64,000 nucleotides of DNA from Flavobacteriales bacterium. GTDB taxonomy: Bacteria > Bacteroidota > Bacteroidia > Flavobacteriales > Flavobacteriaceae. The notes under the pieces are model-generated. The model was not told where the DNA came from and ran no database searches. It worked only from the letters and a program-made list of their open reading frames with translations. Positions 1-10,328 of this stretch are shown piece by piece (positions within the stretch are counted from its first letter, which is position 1; every line of letters begins with the position of its first letter). The stretch covers positions 51,364-115,363 of the forward strand of contig JAMOUV010000015.1 in NCBI GenBank assembly GCA_027067965.1, written 5' to 3'. The translations under genes were made by a program, and so were the position numbers.

Positions 1-165
1 ATTTTAGGCGCCAAAGCCCATGCATTGACCCGCGGAAAATTGTCGCCCGACATCGAGGATGTGCAATATATTGCCGAGAATATATTATCGCACCGGATTC
101 TTCGAAATTATAAAGCGGAAGCCGAAGGAATCTCCGAAAAGGAAATCATCGAAAATATTTTATAA
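1..165 (+). CDS. MoxR-family AAA+ ATPase, C-terminal end only
   Basis: The window opens inside a reading frame (frame 1) that ends at the TAA at 163-165. The 54 visible residues include a stretch reading GAKAHALTRGKLSPDIEDV, followed by a short helical tail. This matches the C-terminal lid region of MoxR-type AAA+ ATPases, which act as chaperone-like ATPases in maturing metalloenzymes or envelope complexes, often beside DUF58 and von Willebrand factor A proteins. The nucleotide-binding motifs lie upstream of the window, so the identification rests on the tail alone. It converges with ridA on the other strand, and no terminator hairpin was seen in the 85 bases between them. Confidence 0.75.
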   Translation: MLGAKAHALTRGKLSPDIEDVQYIAENILSHRILRNYKAEAEGISEKEIIENIL

Positions 166-250
166 ATCCACAATTATACTACTTCCCGAAAGCGATATTC
201 ATGCAACCGGATTGATATACTTTATGAAAAAATTACAACTAATTCAGCCC

Positions 251-631
251 TTATTTAACGGCTATCACCGAAATTTCCACCGGCACATCTTTAGGTAAGC
301 GGGCCACTTGGACCGTTTCACGAGCAGGTGGAATCGATCCTTCAAAAAAACTGCCGTATATTTCATTCACTTTGGCAAAATCATTCATATCTTTTAAAAA
401 AATGCTGGTTTTTACCACTTTATCCAAACTCGAACCGGCGGCTTTTAGAATGCTTTTCAGATGATTCATTACCAAATAAGTGGCTTTTTCGACATCTCCG
501 GTTTCTATCTCACCGGTTACCACATCCAAAGGAATTTGACCCGATACAAAAATAAATCCTTGATACTCAATGGCTTGACTATACGGCCCGATGGGAGCGG
601 GCGCATTTGAAGAAATAACTTGTTTTTTCAT
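251..631 (-). CDS. ridA: RidA family reactive intermediate deaminase
   Basis: The 126-residue product has the usual RidA (YjgF/YER057c/UK114) length. It contains the N-terminal APIGPYSQAI motif, the central FVSGQIPLD strand, and the C-terminal PPARETVQVARLPKDVPVEI region with the arginine that holds the carboxylate of imine substrates. RidA hydrolyses the enamine/imine intermediates made by PLP enzymes such as threonine dehydratase, preventing damage to other PLP enzymes. It acts as a cytosolic trimer. The gene stands alone between a convergent MoxR tail and a divergent gene at 682; no clear TAnnTTTG promoter was seen in front of it. Confidence 0.93.
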   Translation of the reverse strand: MKKQVISSNAPAPIGPYSQAIEYQGFIFVSGQIPLDVVTGEIETGDVEKATYLVMNHLKSILKAAGSSLDKVVKTSIFLKDMNDFAKVNEIYGSFFEGSIPPARETVQVARLPKDVPVEISVIAVK

Positions 632-681
632 GATTTTTAATTAGTTTTGTTTCATAATATATTAAATTTTGATGGAAATCT

Positions 682-1713
682 ATGTGTGATTTCAGGAAGA
701 TTTTTAAATACGGAAACAAAAAACAATTTTTTGCCATCGTTTCCCTGCTTGCTCTACTTGCCGCTGCGATTGGTTTCGTCATCTATCAATCAGCCCAAAA
801 AAGAGTAAATATAACCAAAGAGTTTACAGTAAATGTTCCTCCCACCGTACTCTACACCACTTTGGATAGTAAACATCACCTAACCGAATGGAACGATATT
901 TTAAGCGAACATCTGGATAGCATCGGTTTAGACAAAGTTTATCTTTCGCACGGAAAAAAGAAAATGGAAATTATTACCACCGAAAGAGAAGAATACACCC
1001 AACTTTCAAAAGAGGTATTTTTATCCAAATCGGGAAACAGAATATTTTATTCGGAATGGCATTTTATTCCCATACAAGATACCGTAACCAAAGTCCGGGT
1101 TCATTTTAAAGGCGAATGCCCTTTTGTGTCCATTTTTAATCTTTCCATTAAAAAAGAAATCGATTCGTGCATGAATAATTTGATGGAAAATCTTCAGGAC
1201 TTTTTGGAAACCAAGAAGAAATCCATTCGGTTTACAGTTCATGATCAATATAAGATTATCCCCGGCACTCCTTATTTATATCAAGAATTTCCTTACACCT
1301 TGGATTTCTTTAATATATTTAACGAGCATTCTCCATCTTTAATTTTATATACTTTTTCAAAAAATATTTATAACCGGGAATTCAAACCGTTTTTACTGTT
1401 TTATTTTGACAGAAAAGGAAACCAAATTTTAATAAAGAAATTCCGTGCCGCTTCTCCCCTGAGCCGCATTCCCGAAAAAATAGACAAAAAATATAAACTG
1501 GACACCCTTCAGCCGGGTTCATATTTCTGTGTGGGCTTTAACGGGAATTACAGTTGGCTTAAATATAATATTATTAAAACTTCCAAAATGATTCCCGATA
1601 CCGTTCCTTTGGATGATTCACGCCCTTTTATGGTCAGGTTTATCAAGGGACATTCAAGTTCACCAAATCCCGAAGAATGGCTGACTGAAATTTATTATCC
1701 TGTCAAGAAATGA
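682..1713 (+). CDS. Membrane-anchored SRPBCC plus GyrI-like domain protein
   Basis: The 343-residue product has a basic N-terminus and one hydrophobic helix (about residues 17-36). A region of about residues 45-180 looks like an SRPBCC/polyketide-cyclase fold (FTVNVPPTVLYTTL followed by a W-N pair). The C-terminal part (about 190-343) ends with a GyrI-like pattern: LQPGSYFCVGFNGNY, then PEEWLTEIYYPV. GyrI-like domains bind small hydrophobic or cationic molecules. The membrane helix implies that the binding domains face the periplasm or are tethered to the inner membrane. Its TGA overlaps the crcB start (ATGA), so the two are translationally coupled. No function can be stated beyond probable ligand binding. 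Confidence 0.6.
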   Translation: MCDFRKIFKYGNKKQFFAIVSLLALLAAAIGFVIYQSAQKRVNITKEFTVNVPPTVLYTTLDSKHHLTEWNDILSEHLDSIGLDKVYLSHGKKKMEIITTEREEYTQLSKEVFLSKSGNRIFYSEWHFIPIQDTVTKVRVHFKGECPFVSIFNLSIKKEIDSCMNNLMENLQDFLETKKKSIRFTVHDQYKIIPGTPYLYQEFPYTLDFFNIFNEHSPSLILYTFSKNIYNREFKPFLLFYFDRKGNQILIKKFRAASPLSRIPEKIDKKYKLDTLQPGSYFCVGFNGNYSWLKYNIIKTSKMIPDTVPLDDSRPFMVRFIKGHSSSPNPEEWLTEIYYPVKK

Positions 1714-2084
1714 GCAAGATTTTACTGATTTTCGTAGGAGGCGGATTGGGAAGTGTCCTCAGATACATGATAGGTCTTTGGTTAAATGCATCACCTTACT
1801 TCATGCCTTACGGCACCTTTACGGTGAATATTTTAGGAAGTTTTTTAATAGGTATCGCAGGCGGATTTGGAGCCAAACCTTCCTTTCACAATCCCTATTT
1901 GATGTATTTCGTCATGCTTGGTTTTTTAGGAGGATTCACTACCTTTTCATCCTTCTCTTTAGAAACTTTACAAATGATCAGAAACAATGATTGGGCCATG
2001 GCATCGGTATATGTAACCACTAGTGTAATTACAGGAATTTTTGCCGCAGCCATCGGTTTTTATACCGGAAAAAATCTCTTATAA
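1710..2084 (+). CDS. crcB: Fluoride channel CrcB/Fluc
   Basis: This 124-residue protein with four hydrophobic segments fits the dual-topology fluoride channel family. It shows GGGLGSVLRYMIG at the N-terminus, FTVNILGSFLIG in the second segment (the conserved Asn), and GFLGGFTTFSSFSLET in the third, which carries the Thr/Phe/Ser residues lining the fluoride pore and the central sodium site. It works as a homodimer in the inner membrane and lets fluoride escape the cytoplasm. It starts within the stop codon of the preceding SRPBCC/GyrI-like gene. No fluoride riboswitch was recognised ahead of the pair. Confidence 0.94.
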   Translation: MSKILLIFVGGGLGSVLRYMIGLWLNASPYFMPYGTFTVNILGSFLIGIAGGFGAKPSFHNPYLMYFVMLGFLGGFTTFSSFSLETLQMIRNNDWAMASVYVTTSVITGIFAAAIGFYTGKNLL

Positions 2085-2133
2085 AATACTTTTCTTATCC
2101 TCCCCCGTCTTATACGCTTTTTTATCTTTATAA

Positions 2134-4227
<2,094 letters not shown>

Positions 4228-4279
4228 CATGGCGTAATTTTTGTTGTTTCATACCGGTAAGGTTATTCATTAAATTTTC

Positions 4280-5329
4280 ATGGCCATGAAAAGATATATT
4301 TTATGGATAATAATGCTATTAACCGGTTTAAATTCGCTTGGACAAAATTTTTTTGAAAACATCAAGCCGGATGTTAATACATACTTGACACATTACGCCG
4401 CTCCGCTTTTTGAAGCGAATATGATAAATTTTTCCGACGGTTGGGCGCACCGGGCCAAAACCCTAAAAACTTTTCATTTTTCATTGGATTTGATGGCTGA
4501 TTATACCTTTATTCCCAGTCAGAAACAATATTTTAAATTCATTCCGACAGAATACGAAACCTTGTCCGTTTTGGATGAAAACGGAAATCCCGTAAACGAA
4601 CCACTTACCCTGCCGACATTACTGGGCGGCGACTCGAATTATCGAATATTAATGGAAACCGAAGGTTCACTTCCCGGCACCAAAAATCGTTTGATTATCG
4701 ACGTTCCGAATGGGTATAAAAAGGAACTGGAAAATATTATCGAAGGACTTCCGCTTGGCATGCCCGGTGCCATGATTCAAATAAGAGCCGGTTTACCTTT
4801 TCATTCGGAGATTATGTTTCGATACTTTCCGGCAATTCATATTCCCCCTACCAAAATCGATTTTATGGGAATCGGTTTCAAACACGATATCGGCCGGTTT
4901 TTATTCCGAAAAAGTCCTTTTCATCTGGCTATATTGGCATCATATACTTCGGGGCATATAAAAACGGCAGCCCCGGATTATCCGGACATGAAAGGCACTT
5001 TTCAAATCACCACCCTGAATTTTCAAACCTTTGCATCTTTTGATTGGAAATTCTTGAGCATTTACGGAAGTATGGGAATAATAAAAGGAAATAATAGTCT
5101 TCAACTATTAGGAGAAATACAATATGAATATGAAATTGTGGACAATAGCGGTCACGTAATAGGCATTAAACCGGAAACCATCAACAACCCAGTCGATTTA
5201 AATTTCTCTTTATTAACAGCCACAAGTTCCGCAGGTATATTGTTGAATTTGAAATTTTTACATATATTTGTCCAGTATAACATACAAAATTATTCCGGGC
5301 TTCATGCAGGAATAAGCATTGTCCTTTAA
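4280..5329 (+). CDS. Predicted outer-membrane beta-barrel protein, DUF6588-like
   Basis: The 349-residue product has a signal peptide (hydrophobic residues about 8-20, then SLGQ). Its C-terminal two thirds is made of alternating aromatic strands, typical of small outer-membrane barrels, and it ends with a hydrophobic strand (GLHAGISIVL). It resembles the Bacteroidota family DUF6588, but I assign this by general pattern only. The start could be the ATG at 4280 or the one six bases later, which gives a more typical signal peptide (MKRYILWII). It lies between gyrB and a small lipoprotein gene, and no function is known. Confidence 0.55.
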   Translation: MAMKRYILWIIMLLTGLNSLGQNFFENIKPDVNTYLTHYAAPLFEANMINFSDGWAHRAKTLKTFHFSLDLMADYTFIPSQKQYFKFIPTEYETLSVLDENGNPVNEPLTLPTLLGGDSNYRILMETEGSLPGTKNRLIIDVPNGYKKELENIIEGLPLGMPGAMIQIRAGLPFHSEIMFRYFPAIHIPPTKIDFMGIGFKHDIGRFLFRKSPFHLAILASYTSGHIKTAAPDYPDMKGTFQITTLNFQTFASFDWKFLSIYGSMGIIKGNNSLQLLGEIQYEYEIVDNSGHVIGIKPETINNPVDLNFSLLTATSSAGILLNLKFLHIFVQYNIQNYSGLHAGISIVL

Positions 5330-5339
5330 ATATTTTATA

Positions 5340-5474
5340 ATGAAGAAAATTGCAGCCATATTCGGAATCTTAGCCATCGTCATTTCCTTGAGTTCATGCG
5401 GTTCGTATGAAGATTGTCGGGGGGCGGATATTCAAAAAAACCAACCGCAAACCGAACAAAGCATTCCGGCTTAA
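5340..5474 (+). CDS. Small lipoprotein, 44 residues
   Basis: The short frame begins ten bases after the preceding stop and encodes a lipoprotein signal: MKKIAAIFGILAIVISL followed by the lipobox SSC (Cys20). The mature part is only about 25 residues, rich in Gln, Asp and Glu, with a second cysteine at Cys26. It is followed by an intrinsic terminator at 5497-5531, so it is probably the last gene of a two-gene unit with the barrel protein. Tiny lipoproteins of this form are common in Flavobacteriia. No function can be given. Confidence 0.6.
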   Translation: MKKIAAIFGILAIVISLSSCGSYEDCRGADIQKNQPQTEQSIPA

Positions 5475-5496
5475 TTTACAGTAAAAATAAAGTTTC

Positions 5497-5531
5497 ATCA
5501 CCGTTTGCAGGATTACACAAGCGGTGATTTT
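5497..5531 (+). terminator. Intrinsic terminator after small lipoprotein
   Basis: An 11-bp stem (5497-5507 with 5518-5528, one G-U pair in the plus-strand RNA) with a 10-base loop is followed by TTTTGTATTTTT. The T-run overlaps the next promoter. Confidence 0.65.
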
Positions 5532-5532
5532 G

Positions 5533-5540
5533 TATTTTTG
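5533..5540 (+). promoter_or_regulatory. mnmA promoter, TAnnTTTG element
   Basis: TATTTTTG matches TAnnTTTG and lies about 22 bases before the mnmA ATG, directly after the terminator of the preceding gene. It would drive the mnmA-to-rnhA gene run. Confidence 0.6.
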
Positions 5541-5561
5541 CAACCGAACTAACAAAAGATA

Positions 5562-6758
5562 ATGTCCGAAAAAGGAAAAGTTGTGGTAGGCCTCTCCGGC
5601 GGTGTGGATTCGTCGGTGGCGGCTAAATTATTACTCGATCAAGGATATGAAGTGATCGGGGCCTTTATGCTCAATTGGGATGACGAGCGCTATCTTAAAA
5701 CCAACGAAATGCATTGGATAAAGGATAGCGAAGACGCCCGAAAAGTGGCGGAACAATTGGGCATTCCGTTTTATATTTTCGATTTCAGAAAAAAATATTT
5801 TCAACGCGTCATCGACTATATGTTTCGGGAATATGAACGAGGTCACACGCCAAATCCGGACATACTTTGTAACCGGGAAGTAAAATTCGATTTGTTTTGG
5901 GAAGAAGCCAAAAAATATGGTGCGGATTATGTAGCCACGGGCCATTATGCACGGAAAGACAGCATTATTAAAGACGGCCGGACCATTTATCGCTTGCTGG
6001 CAGGCAAAGACCCGAAGAAAGACCAATCCTATTTTCTTTGCCAACTCAACCAAGAACAACTCAAGCATGCCTTATTTCCCGTTGGAGAATTACATAAAAC
6101 CCAAGTACGTGAAATTGCCGCCCGGTCGGGCTTAATTACAGCGGAGAAAAAAGATTCCCAAGGGCTTTGTTTTGTCGGAAAGGTGAATTTGCCCGATTTT
6201 CTGCGCCAACAATTGGCCCCGAAAGAAGGCGATATCGTTTACATTCCCCGTAGTTTTTACGATCGCATTAAACGTCCGGACACCTTTCCCGACGAGCGTG
6301 CCCGGCTTGAATTTTTAGCCGAAAAATATACCTATTCGCCCGAAGACGGCCGCGTGGTAGGGAAACATCAAGGAGCACATTATTTCACTATCGGACAGCG
6401 TAAAGGGCTCCATATCGGCGGTTTCAAGCAACGAACCTTTGTTATCGGTACCGATACCCGGACCAATACGGTTTATATAGGAGAACATTATACCCACCCG
6501 GGGCTCTATAGGCAAGCATTAAAAATACCACTCGAAGATGTCCATTGGATAAGAGAAGATTTACAACTCGAACCGGGCGAAAAAATGAATGTCAAAGTTC
6601 GCATCCGTCATCAGCAACCCTTACAAGACGCCAAGCTGCATCAATTTGACGACGTATTGTTTATTGAATTTGCCAAGCCCCAACAAGGAGTAGCTCAAGG
6701 TCAATTCGCTTCATGGTATGTGGATGACGAATTACTTGGATCAGCCGTGATAAACTAA
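5562..6758 (+). CDS. mnmA: tRNA-specific 2-thiouridylase MnmA
   Basis: MnmA uses ATP and a persulfide sulfur to convert U34 of the Lys, Glu and Gln tRNAs to 2-thiouridine. The 398-residue product shows the PP-loop motif GLSGGVDSSVAA at the N-terminus. It has the two catalytic cysteines: Cys103 in PNPDILCN and Cys203 in GLCFVG. It also contains the GHYAR segment and the KKDQSYFL motif that contacts tRNA and ATP. The C-terminal barrel includes FTIGQRKGLHIGG. Compared with the E. coli protein it carries an insertion of about 30 residues before the barrel (about 225-255), as is frequent in Bacteroidota. Its stop shares a base with the prmC start (TAATG). Confidence 0.95.
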   Translation: MSEKGKVVVGLSGGVDSSVAAKLLLDQGYEVIGAFMLNWDDERYLKTNEMHWIKDSEDARKVAEQLGIPFYIFDFRKKYFQRVIDYMFREYERGHTPNPDILCNREVKFDLFWEEAKKYGADYVATGHYARKDSIIKDGRTIYRLLAGKDPKKDQSYFLCQLNQEQLKHALFPVGELHKTQVREIAARSGLITAEKKDSQGLCFVGKVNLPDFLRQQLAPKEGDIVYIPRSFYDRIKRPDTFPDERARLEFLAEKYTYSPEDGRVVGKHQGAHYFTIGQRKGLHIGGFKQRTFVIGTDTRTNTVYIGEHYTHPGLYRQALKIPLEDVHWIREDLQLEPGEKMNVKVRIRHQQPLQDAKLHQFDDVLFIEFAKPQQGVAQGQFASWYVDDELLGSAVIN

Positions 6759-7621
6759 TGAAAATAGAAGCACAATTTTTACGCAAGCTTTTTGCAAAAG
6801 AACTTTCGGAACTTTATACTTCCACCGAAATAAACAGGATTTTTTTCTTTATACTAGAAAGTTTGTGCGGACTTTCTTATACACAATATTTTACAAATCC
6901 TTCCACGGAAATTGAAGCGGAAAAATGTATCGAGTCCTTATCTCGGTTAAAAACCGGCGAACCATGGCAATATGTAGCCGGCGAAACCGATTTTCTATCC
7001 TTGCGACTAAAGGTGGATCATCGGGTATTAATTCCACGCCCCGAAACGGAAGAATTGGTTCTCCTCGTATTTGAACAATTAAAAAATAATCCGCCTCTTC
7101 ATATATTGGATGTGGGTACCGGAAGCGGCGCCATTGCCCTGGCCCTAAAAAAACTGTTTCCCGGTAGTCAGGTTACGGCCATGGACTTTTCGAAAGAAAT
7201 ACTAGAATTGGTCGAAGAAAATGCCCGGCTAAACAATCTTGAAATTCAAATACACCACGGCGACATAAATAAAAATGAATTTCCTAATAAAAATTTCGAC
7301 CTCATTGTTTCCAATCCGCCTTATGTCATGGAAAGTGAAAAAAAATTCATGCAAAAGAATGTGCTTCATTTTGAACCGCACCGGGCATTATTCGTTCCGG
7401 ATAATGATCCTATTGTTTTTTACCGGAAAATTATCGATTTTTACAACTCGTCATCAAAGGGACTACTCTTTTTTGAATTGAATCCCGCTACTGCAAAAAA
7501 AGTAGGAGACTATGCAAAAGAGATTAATCTTCGAATAAATTTTTATCCTGATAGTTTTAAGCGGTTACGCTTTGCTAGAATCAACAAATCGAATGAAAAA
7601 CAAAGAGAAGATAACGCTTAA
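6758..7621 (+). CDS. prmC: Peptide chain release factor N5-glutamine methyltransferase PrmC
   Basis: PrmC (HemK) methylates the Gln of the GGQ motif in release factors RF1 and RF2 using S-adenosylmethionine. The 287-residue product has the helical N-terminal domain, then RPETEELV, the SAM-binding glycine-rich loop LDVGTGSGAIALAL (about 117-130), and the signature SNPPYV with NPPY at residues 186-189. Start and stop both overlap neighbours: one base with mnmA and about 29 bases with the following acetyltransferase. This fits a single transcript devoted partly to translation quality. Confidence 0.94.
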   Translation: MKIEAQFLRKLFAKELSELYTSTEINRIFFFILESLCGLSYTQYFTNPSTEIEAEKCIESLSRLKTGEPWQYVAGETDFLSLRLKVDHRVLIPRPETEELVLLVFEQLKNNPPLHILDVGTGSGAIALALKKLFPGSQVTAMDFSKEILELVEENARLNNLEIQIHHGDINKNEFPNKNFDLIVSNPPYVMESEKKFMQKNVLHFEPHRALFVPDNDPIVFYRKIIDFYNSSSKGLLFFELNPATAKKVGDYAKEINLRINFYPDSFKRLRFARINKSNEKQREDNA

Positions 7622-8072
7622 AAAATTCGATGAATTAAACAAAGAAGAACTCTATCGCATTTTGCAAATGCGAGCGGAAATATTTATTAAAGAACAACAA
7701 GCCCCCTATCTCGATCCGGATAATAAAGATCAAATTGCCTGGCATTTATTTATCCGAAACCGAAAGGGAAAAATTGTCGGATACAGCCGGATTTTCGGTC
7801 CGGGCGGCTATTTTTCAGGTAGTACCTGTATCGGACGCGTATCGGTGGACAAATCTTATAGAAATCAAGGATTAGGATATGTGTTAATGCAAAAAAGCAT
7901 TGATTTTCTAAGACAAAATTATCCGGAATATCCGGTGGAAATAAGCGCCCAGACCTACTTGATAAAATTTTATCAAAGTTTGGGGTTCGTTCAAATTAGC
8001 AATCAATATCTCGAAGACGGTTTGCCCCACGTGCGAATGAAATTATATTTTAATGATGAAAATCGAAATTAA
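7593..8072 (+). CDS. ElaA-type GNAT acetyltransferase, copy 1
   Basis: The protein is about 159 residues from the ATG at 7593. An upstream TTG at 7572 is also in frame but less likely. It has the ElaA layout: ELYRILQMRAEIFIKEQ, YLDPDNKD, an acetyl-CoA-binding loop around YRNQGLGYVLMQKS, and the C-terminal LGFVQISNQYLEDGLPHVRM. ElaA-like proteins transfer acetyl groups from acetyl-CoA to an amino group, but the natural substrate is not established. It overlaps prmC upstream and a second ElaA-like gene downstream, so it is translated as part of a chain. Confidence 0.85.
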   Translation: MKNKEKITLKKFDELNKEELYRILQMRAEIFIKEQQAPYLDPDNKDQIAWHLFIRNRKGKIVGYSRIFGPGGYFSGSTCIGRVSVDKSYRNQGLGYVLMQKSIDFLRQNYPEYPVEISAQTYLIKFYQSLGFVQISNQYLEDGLPHVRMKLYFNDENRN

Positions 8073-8502
8073 AAATTGGGAAGCTTTATCGCTATATGAA
8101 GTTTATGACATTTTACGGCTTCGGGGAGAAGTGTTTGTGGTCGGACAGCAATGTACTTGTGTGGATCCGGACGGTAAAGACCCCTCGGCTTTTCATCTTA
8201 TGATGCATGACGGCGAAAAACTTATCGGATACGCCCGGCTTTTCCCGCCCGGTATCTATCTGAAAGATGCTTCTTCCTTGGGTAGAGTGGCTCTATTAAA
8301 AGATTATAGAAATAGAGGATTGGGGAAAGAAATTATGAAGCAAAGTATTAATTTTTTCAAAGAAAATTATCCCGGCATTCCTCTCATTATCAGCGCCCAA
8401 TCCTACTTGGAAAAATTTTATCGTAACTTGGGATTCAAAACCGTAAGTGAAGCATATTTGGAAGAAAATATGCCGCATGTACGGATGAAATTGAATTTAT
8501 AA
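8053..8502 (+). CDS. ElaA-type GNAT acetyltransferase, copy 2
   Basis: This 149-residue paralogue of the preceding gene shares the order of motifs: LYEVYDILRLRGEVFVV, CVDPDGKDPSAFHL, GRVALLKDYRNRGLGKEIM and EENMPHVRMKLNL. Where copy 1 and most ElaA proteins have a Glu before the Gln (EQ), this copy has GQQC, a noticeable change in the conserved N-terminal motif. It overlaps copy 1 by 20 bases and ends 11 bases before the reductase gene. The pair looks like a local duplication followed by divergence. Substrate unknown. Confidence 0.85.
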   Translation: MMKIEIKNWEALSLYEVYDILRLRGEVFVVGQQCTCVDPDGKDPSAFHLMMHDGEKLIGYARLFPPGIYLKDASSLGRVALLKDYRNRGLGKEIMKQSINFFKENYPGIPLIISAQSYLEKFYRNLGFKTVSEAYLEENMPHVRMKLNL

Positions 8503-8513
8503 AAGCAGTATTT

Positions 8514-9395
8514 ATGAAATATACAGAAATTATGTTGCGCGAAAACAGTTTGAGCGATAAGCACATTATCGTGACGGGCGGCGGAAGCGGATTGGGAAAA
8601 TCGATGAGTGAAGTCCTATTGAAACTCGGCGCCAAAGTATTGATATGTTCGCGTAATGAAGAAAAATTAAAACAAGCCGTTCAAGACCTAAAATCAGCAA
8701 CCGGCGGTCAGGTAAGCTATGCCGTTTGTGATGTGCGTTCATACGAAGATACACAAAAGGCATTGGATGAAGCCGTGAACCGTTTCGGCTACGTCAACGG
8801 ATTAATTAATAACGCCGCCGGCAATTTTGTAAGCCCGACGGAACGTTTATCGGCCCATGCTTTCGACGTGATAATCGACATCGTCTTAAAGGGTACGAAA
8901 AACATGACACTTGCCGCCGGCAAATATTGGATTAACAACGGAATAAAACCCGTTTCGGTAGTAAATATAGTAACCACTTATGCCTTTACCGGGTCGGGAT
9001 ATGTGGTTCCTTCCGCTTCGGCCAAAGCGGGAGTGCTGGCCATGACCCGTTCCTTAGCGGCCGAATGGGCAAAATACGGCATGCGATTTAATGCCGTTGC
9101 GCCGGGCCCCTTTCCTACGAAAGGGGCCTGGGAGCGATTGCTCCCGGGCGAATTAAAAAATAAATTCGACCCGGCGCAACGGGTTCCGCTCAAACGTGTA
9201 GGCGAACATATTGAACTGGCCAATTTGGTATCGTATCTCATCAGCGATTATTCGGCATACATCAATGGAGAAGTCATTACTATCGACGGGGGCGAATGGA
9301 TATACAATGCCGGGCAATTCAATGCTTTCGACCAAATCACACCCGAGCAATGGGATTTATTAGCCCAATTGATCAAATCAAAAAAGAAAAAATGA
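8514..9395 (+). CDS. 2,4-dienoyl-CoA reductase-like SDR
   Basis: This short-chain dehydrogenase of 293 residues resembles mitochondrial 2,4-dienoyl-CoA reductase (DECR1 type) over its whole length. It has the nucleotide loop TGGGSGLGKS, NNAAGNFVSPTERL, TTYAFTGSGYVVPSASAKAG and AAEWAKYGMRFNAVAPGP, and a C-terminal FDQITPEQWDLL tail. The DECR-type Tyr156 and Lys171 are present with the same 15-residue spacing. It would reduce 2,4-dienoyl-CoA with NADPH to 3-enoyl-CoA, allowing beta-oxidation of unsaturated fatty acids. It follows the acetyltransferase by 11 bases, and its TGA overlaps the rnhA start. Confidence 0.85.
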   Translation: MKYTEIMLRENSLSDKHIIVTGGGSGLGKSMSEVLLKLGAKVLICSRNEEKLKQAVQDLKSATGGQVSYAVCDVRSYEDTQKALDEAVNRFGYVNGLINNAAGNFVSPTERLSAHAFDVIIDIVLKGTKNMTLAAGKYWINNGIKPVSVVNIVTTYAFTGSGYVVPSASAKAGVLAMTRSLAAEWAKYGMRFNAVAPGPFPTKGAWERLLPGELKNKFDPAQRVPLKRVGEHIELANLVSYLISDYSAYINGEVITIDGGEWIYNAGQFNAFDQITPEQWDLLAQLIKSKKKK

Positions 9396-9892
9396 AAAAC
9401 GACGACAAACGGATCATTATTTACACCGACGGTTCGGCTTTGGGAAATCCCGGTCCGGGCGGATACGGCATTTTGATGATTTTGGAAGATACGAATTACA
9501 AGAAAAGTTTTTCCGAAGGGTTTCGTCATACCACCAACAACAGAATGGAGTTGAAAGCCGTAGTAGAAGCGTTAAAGAAAATCAAATGGCCCGACCAAAA
9601 AGTAATTGTCGTCACCGATTCCACCTATGTATCGAATGCCATCAACAAAGGTTGGTTGGATAACTGGAAAGAAAGAAAATTCAAAAAAATAAAAAACCCC
9701 GATTTATGGAAACAGTTGGCCGAATTGCTCGACAAGCACCGGGTGGAATTTTGGTGGACCCGCGGTCATAACAATCATCCCGAAAACGAATACTGCGATA
9801 AATTAGCCAAAAAAGCCGCCAAACAACCCAAACACCGCTTAAAAATCGATAAAGAATACGAAAAAATCAATCCGCCGGCACCAAAAAAATAA
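9392..9892 (+). CDS. rnhA: Ribonuclease HI
   Basis: RNase HI cuts the RNA strand of RNA-DNA hybrids (R-loops, Okazaki primers). The ATG at 9392 overlaps the stop of the upstream reductase (ATGA) and gives a 166-residue protein. The catalytic carboxylates are all visible: Asp13 (YTDGS), Glu53 (RMEL), Asp76 (VTDSTY) and Asp136 (EYCDKLAK), along with the His in TRGHN (His126). The basic handle region is KGWLDNWKERKFKKIKN. A lysine-rich C-terminal tail of about 25 residues extends past the fold. It is the last gene of the mnmA run; no terminator is obvious before tRNA-Asn. Confidence 0.95.
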   Translation: MKNDDKRIIIYTDGSALGNPGPGGYGILMILEDTNYKKSFSEGFRHTTNNRMELKAVVEALKKIKWPDQKVIVVTDSTYVSNAINKGWLDNWKERKFKKIKNPDLWKQLAELLDKHRVEFWWTRGHNNHPENEYCDKLAKKAAKQPKHRLKIDKEYEKINPPAPKK

Positions 9893-9961
9893 AGATAACA
9901 AATTCATTTTCAAACTTTTTAGGCCTTCCCGTTTATCGAACAAAAAAATCAAAGAAAATAC

Positions 9962-9992
9962 TTGCCCGGATAATTAAAAAATTATATATTTG
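9962..9992 (+). promoter_or_regulatory. tRNA-Asn promoter, TTG-N20-TATATTTG
   Basis: A TTG at 9962-9964 and TATATTTG at 9985-9992 are separated by 20 bases, a textbook Bacteroidota primary sigma promoter. It starts transcription just before the tRNA 5' end at 10006. Confidence 0.8.
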
Positions 9993-10005
9993 CACCCGGA
10001 AACAT

Positions 10006-10079
10006 TCCCCCGTAGCTCAGTTGGTTAGAGCAGTGGACTGTTAATCCATGTGTCGCTGGTTCAAGTCCAGCCGGGGGAG
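10006..10079 (+). tRNA. tRNA-Asn (GTT)
   Basis: The 74-base gene folds into a full cloverleaf. The acceptor arms TCCCCCG and CGGGGGA pair, the D-arm contains AGCTCAGTTGG, the anticodon stem GTGGA/TCCAT closes the loop CTGTTAA with anticodon GTT, and the T-arm contains GGTTCAAGTCC. The CCA end is not encoded. Confidence 0.95.
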
Positions 10080-10085
10080 CAAAAC

Positions 10086-10109
10086 GGCACTTGAAAAGTG
10101 CCTTTTTTT
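10086..10109 (+). terminator. Intrinsic terminator of tRNA-Asn
   Basis: A 7-bp stem (GGCACTT with AAGTGCC) with a three-base loop is followed by seven T residues, seven bases after the tRNA. Confidence 0.8.
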
Positions 10110-10328
10110 ATACCTAAAATCTCCTATTATAACTGATTGGCGGTAAAGAAGCATTTCGTAAAAATTCCATTATGATATTATAAAAAAATCTTCATGAAAC
10201 CGATTATATCAAAATATTTTATACCGAAAATATTAAAGATCCCTTTTTTAACAGAAGATTAACTAGGCCATATTCTTTAATTATTTTAAAAACTTGTATA
10301 TTGCATAATAATTATAAATCATGGTAAG

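Noticed and set aside
5631..6068. Long antisense frames within mnmA, gyrB, surface protein and others
   Set aside because: They are shadows of well-supported genes in other frames, with no starts, motifs or promoters of their own.
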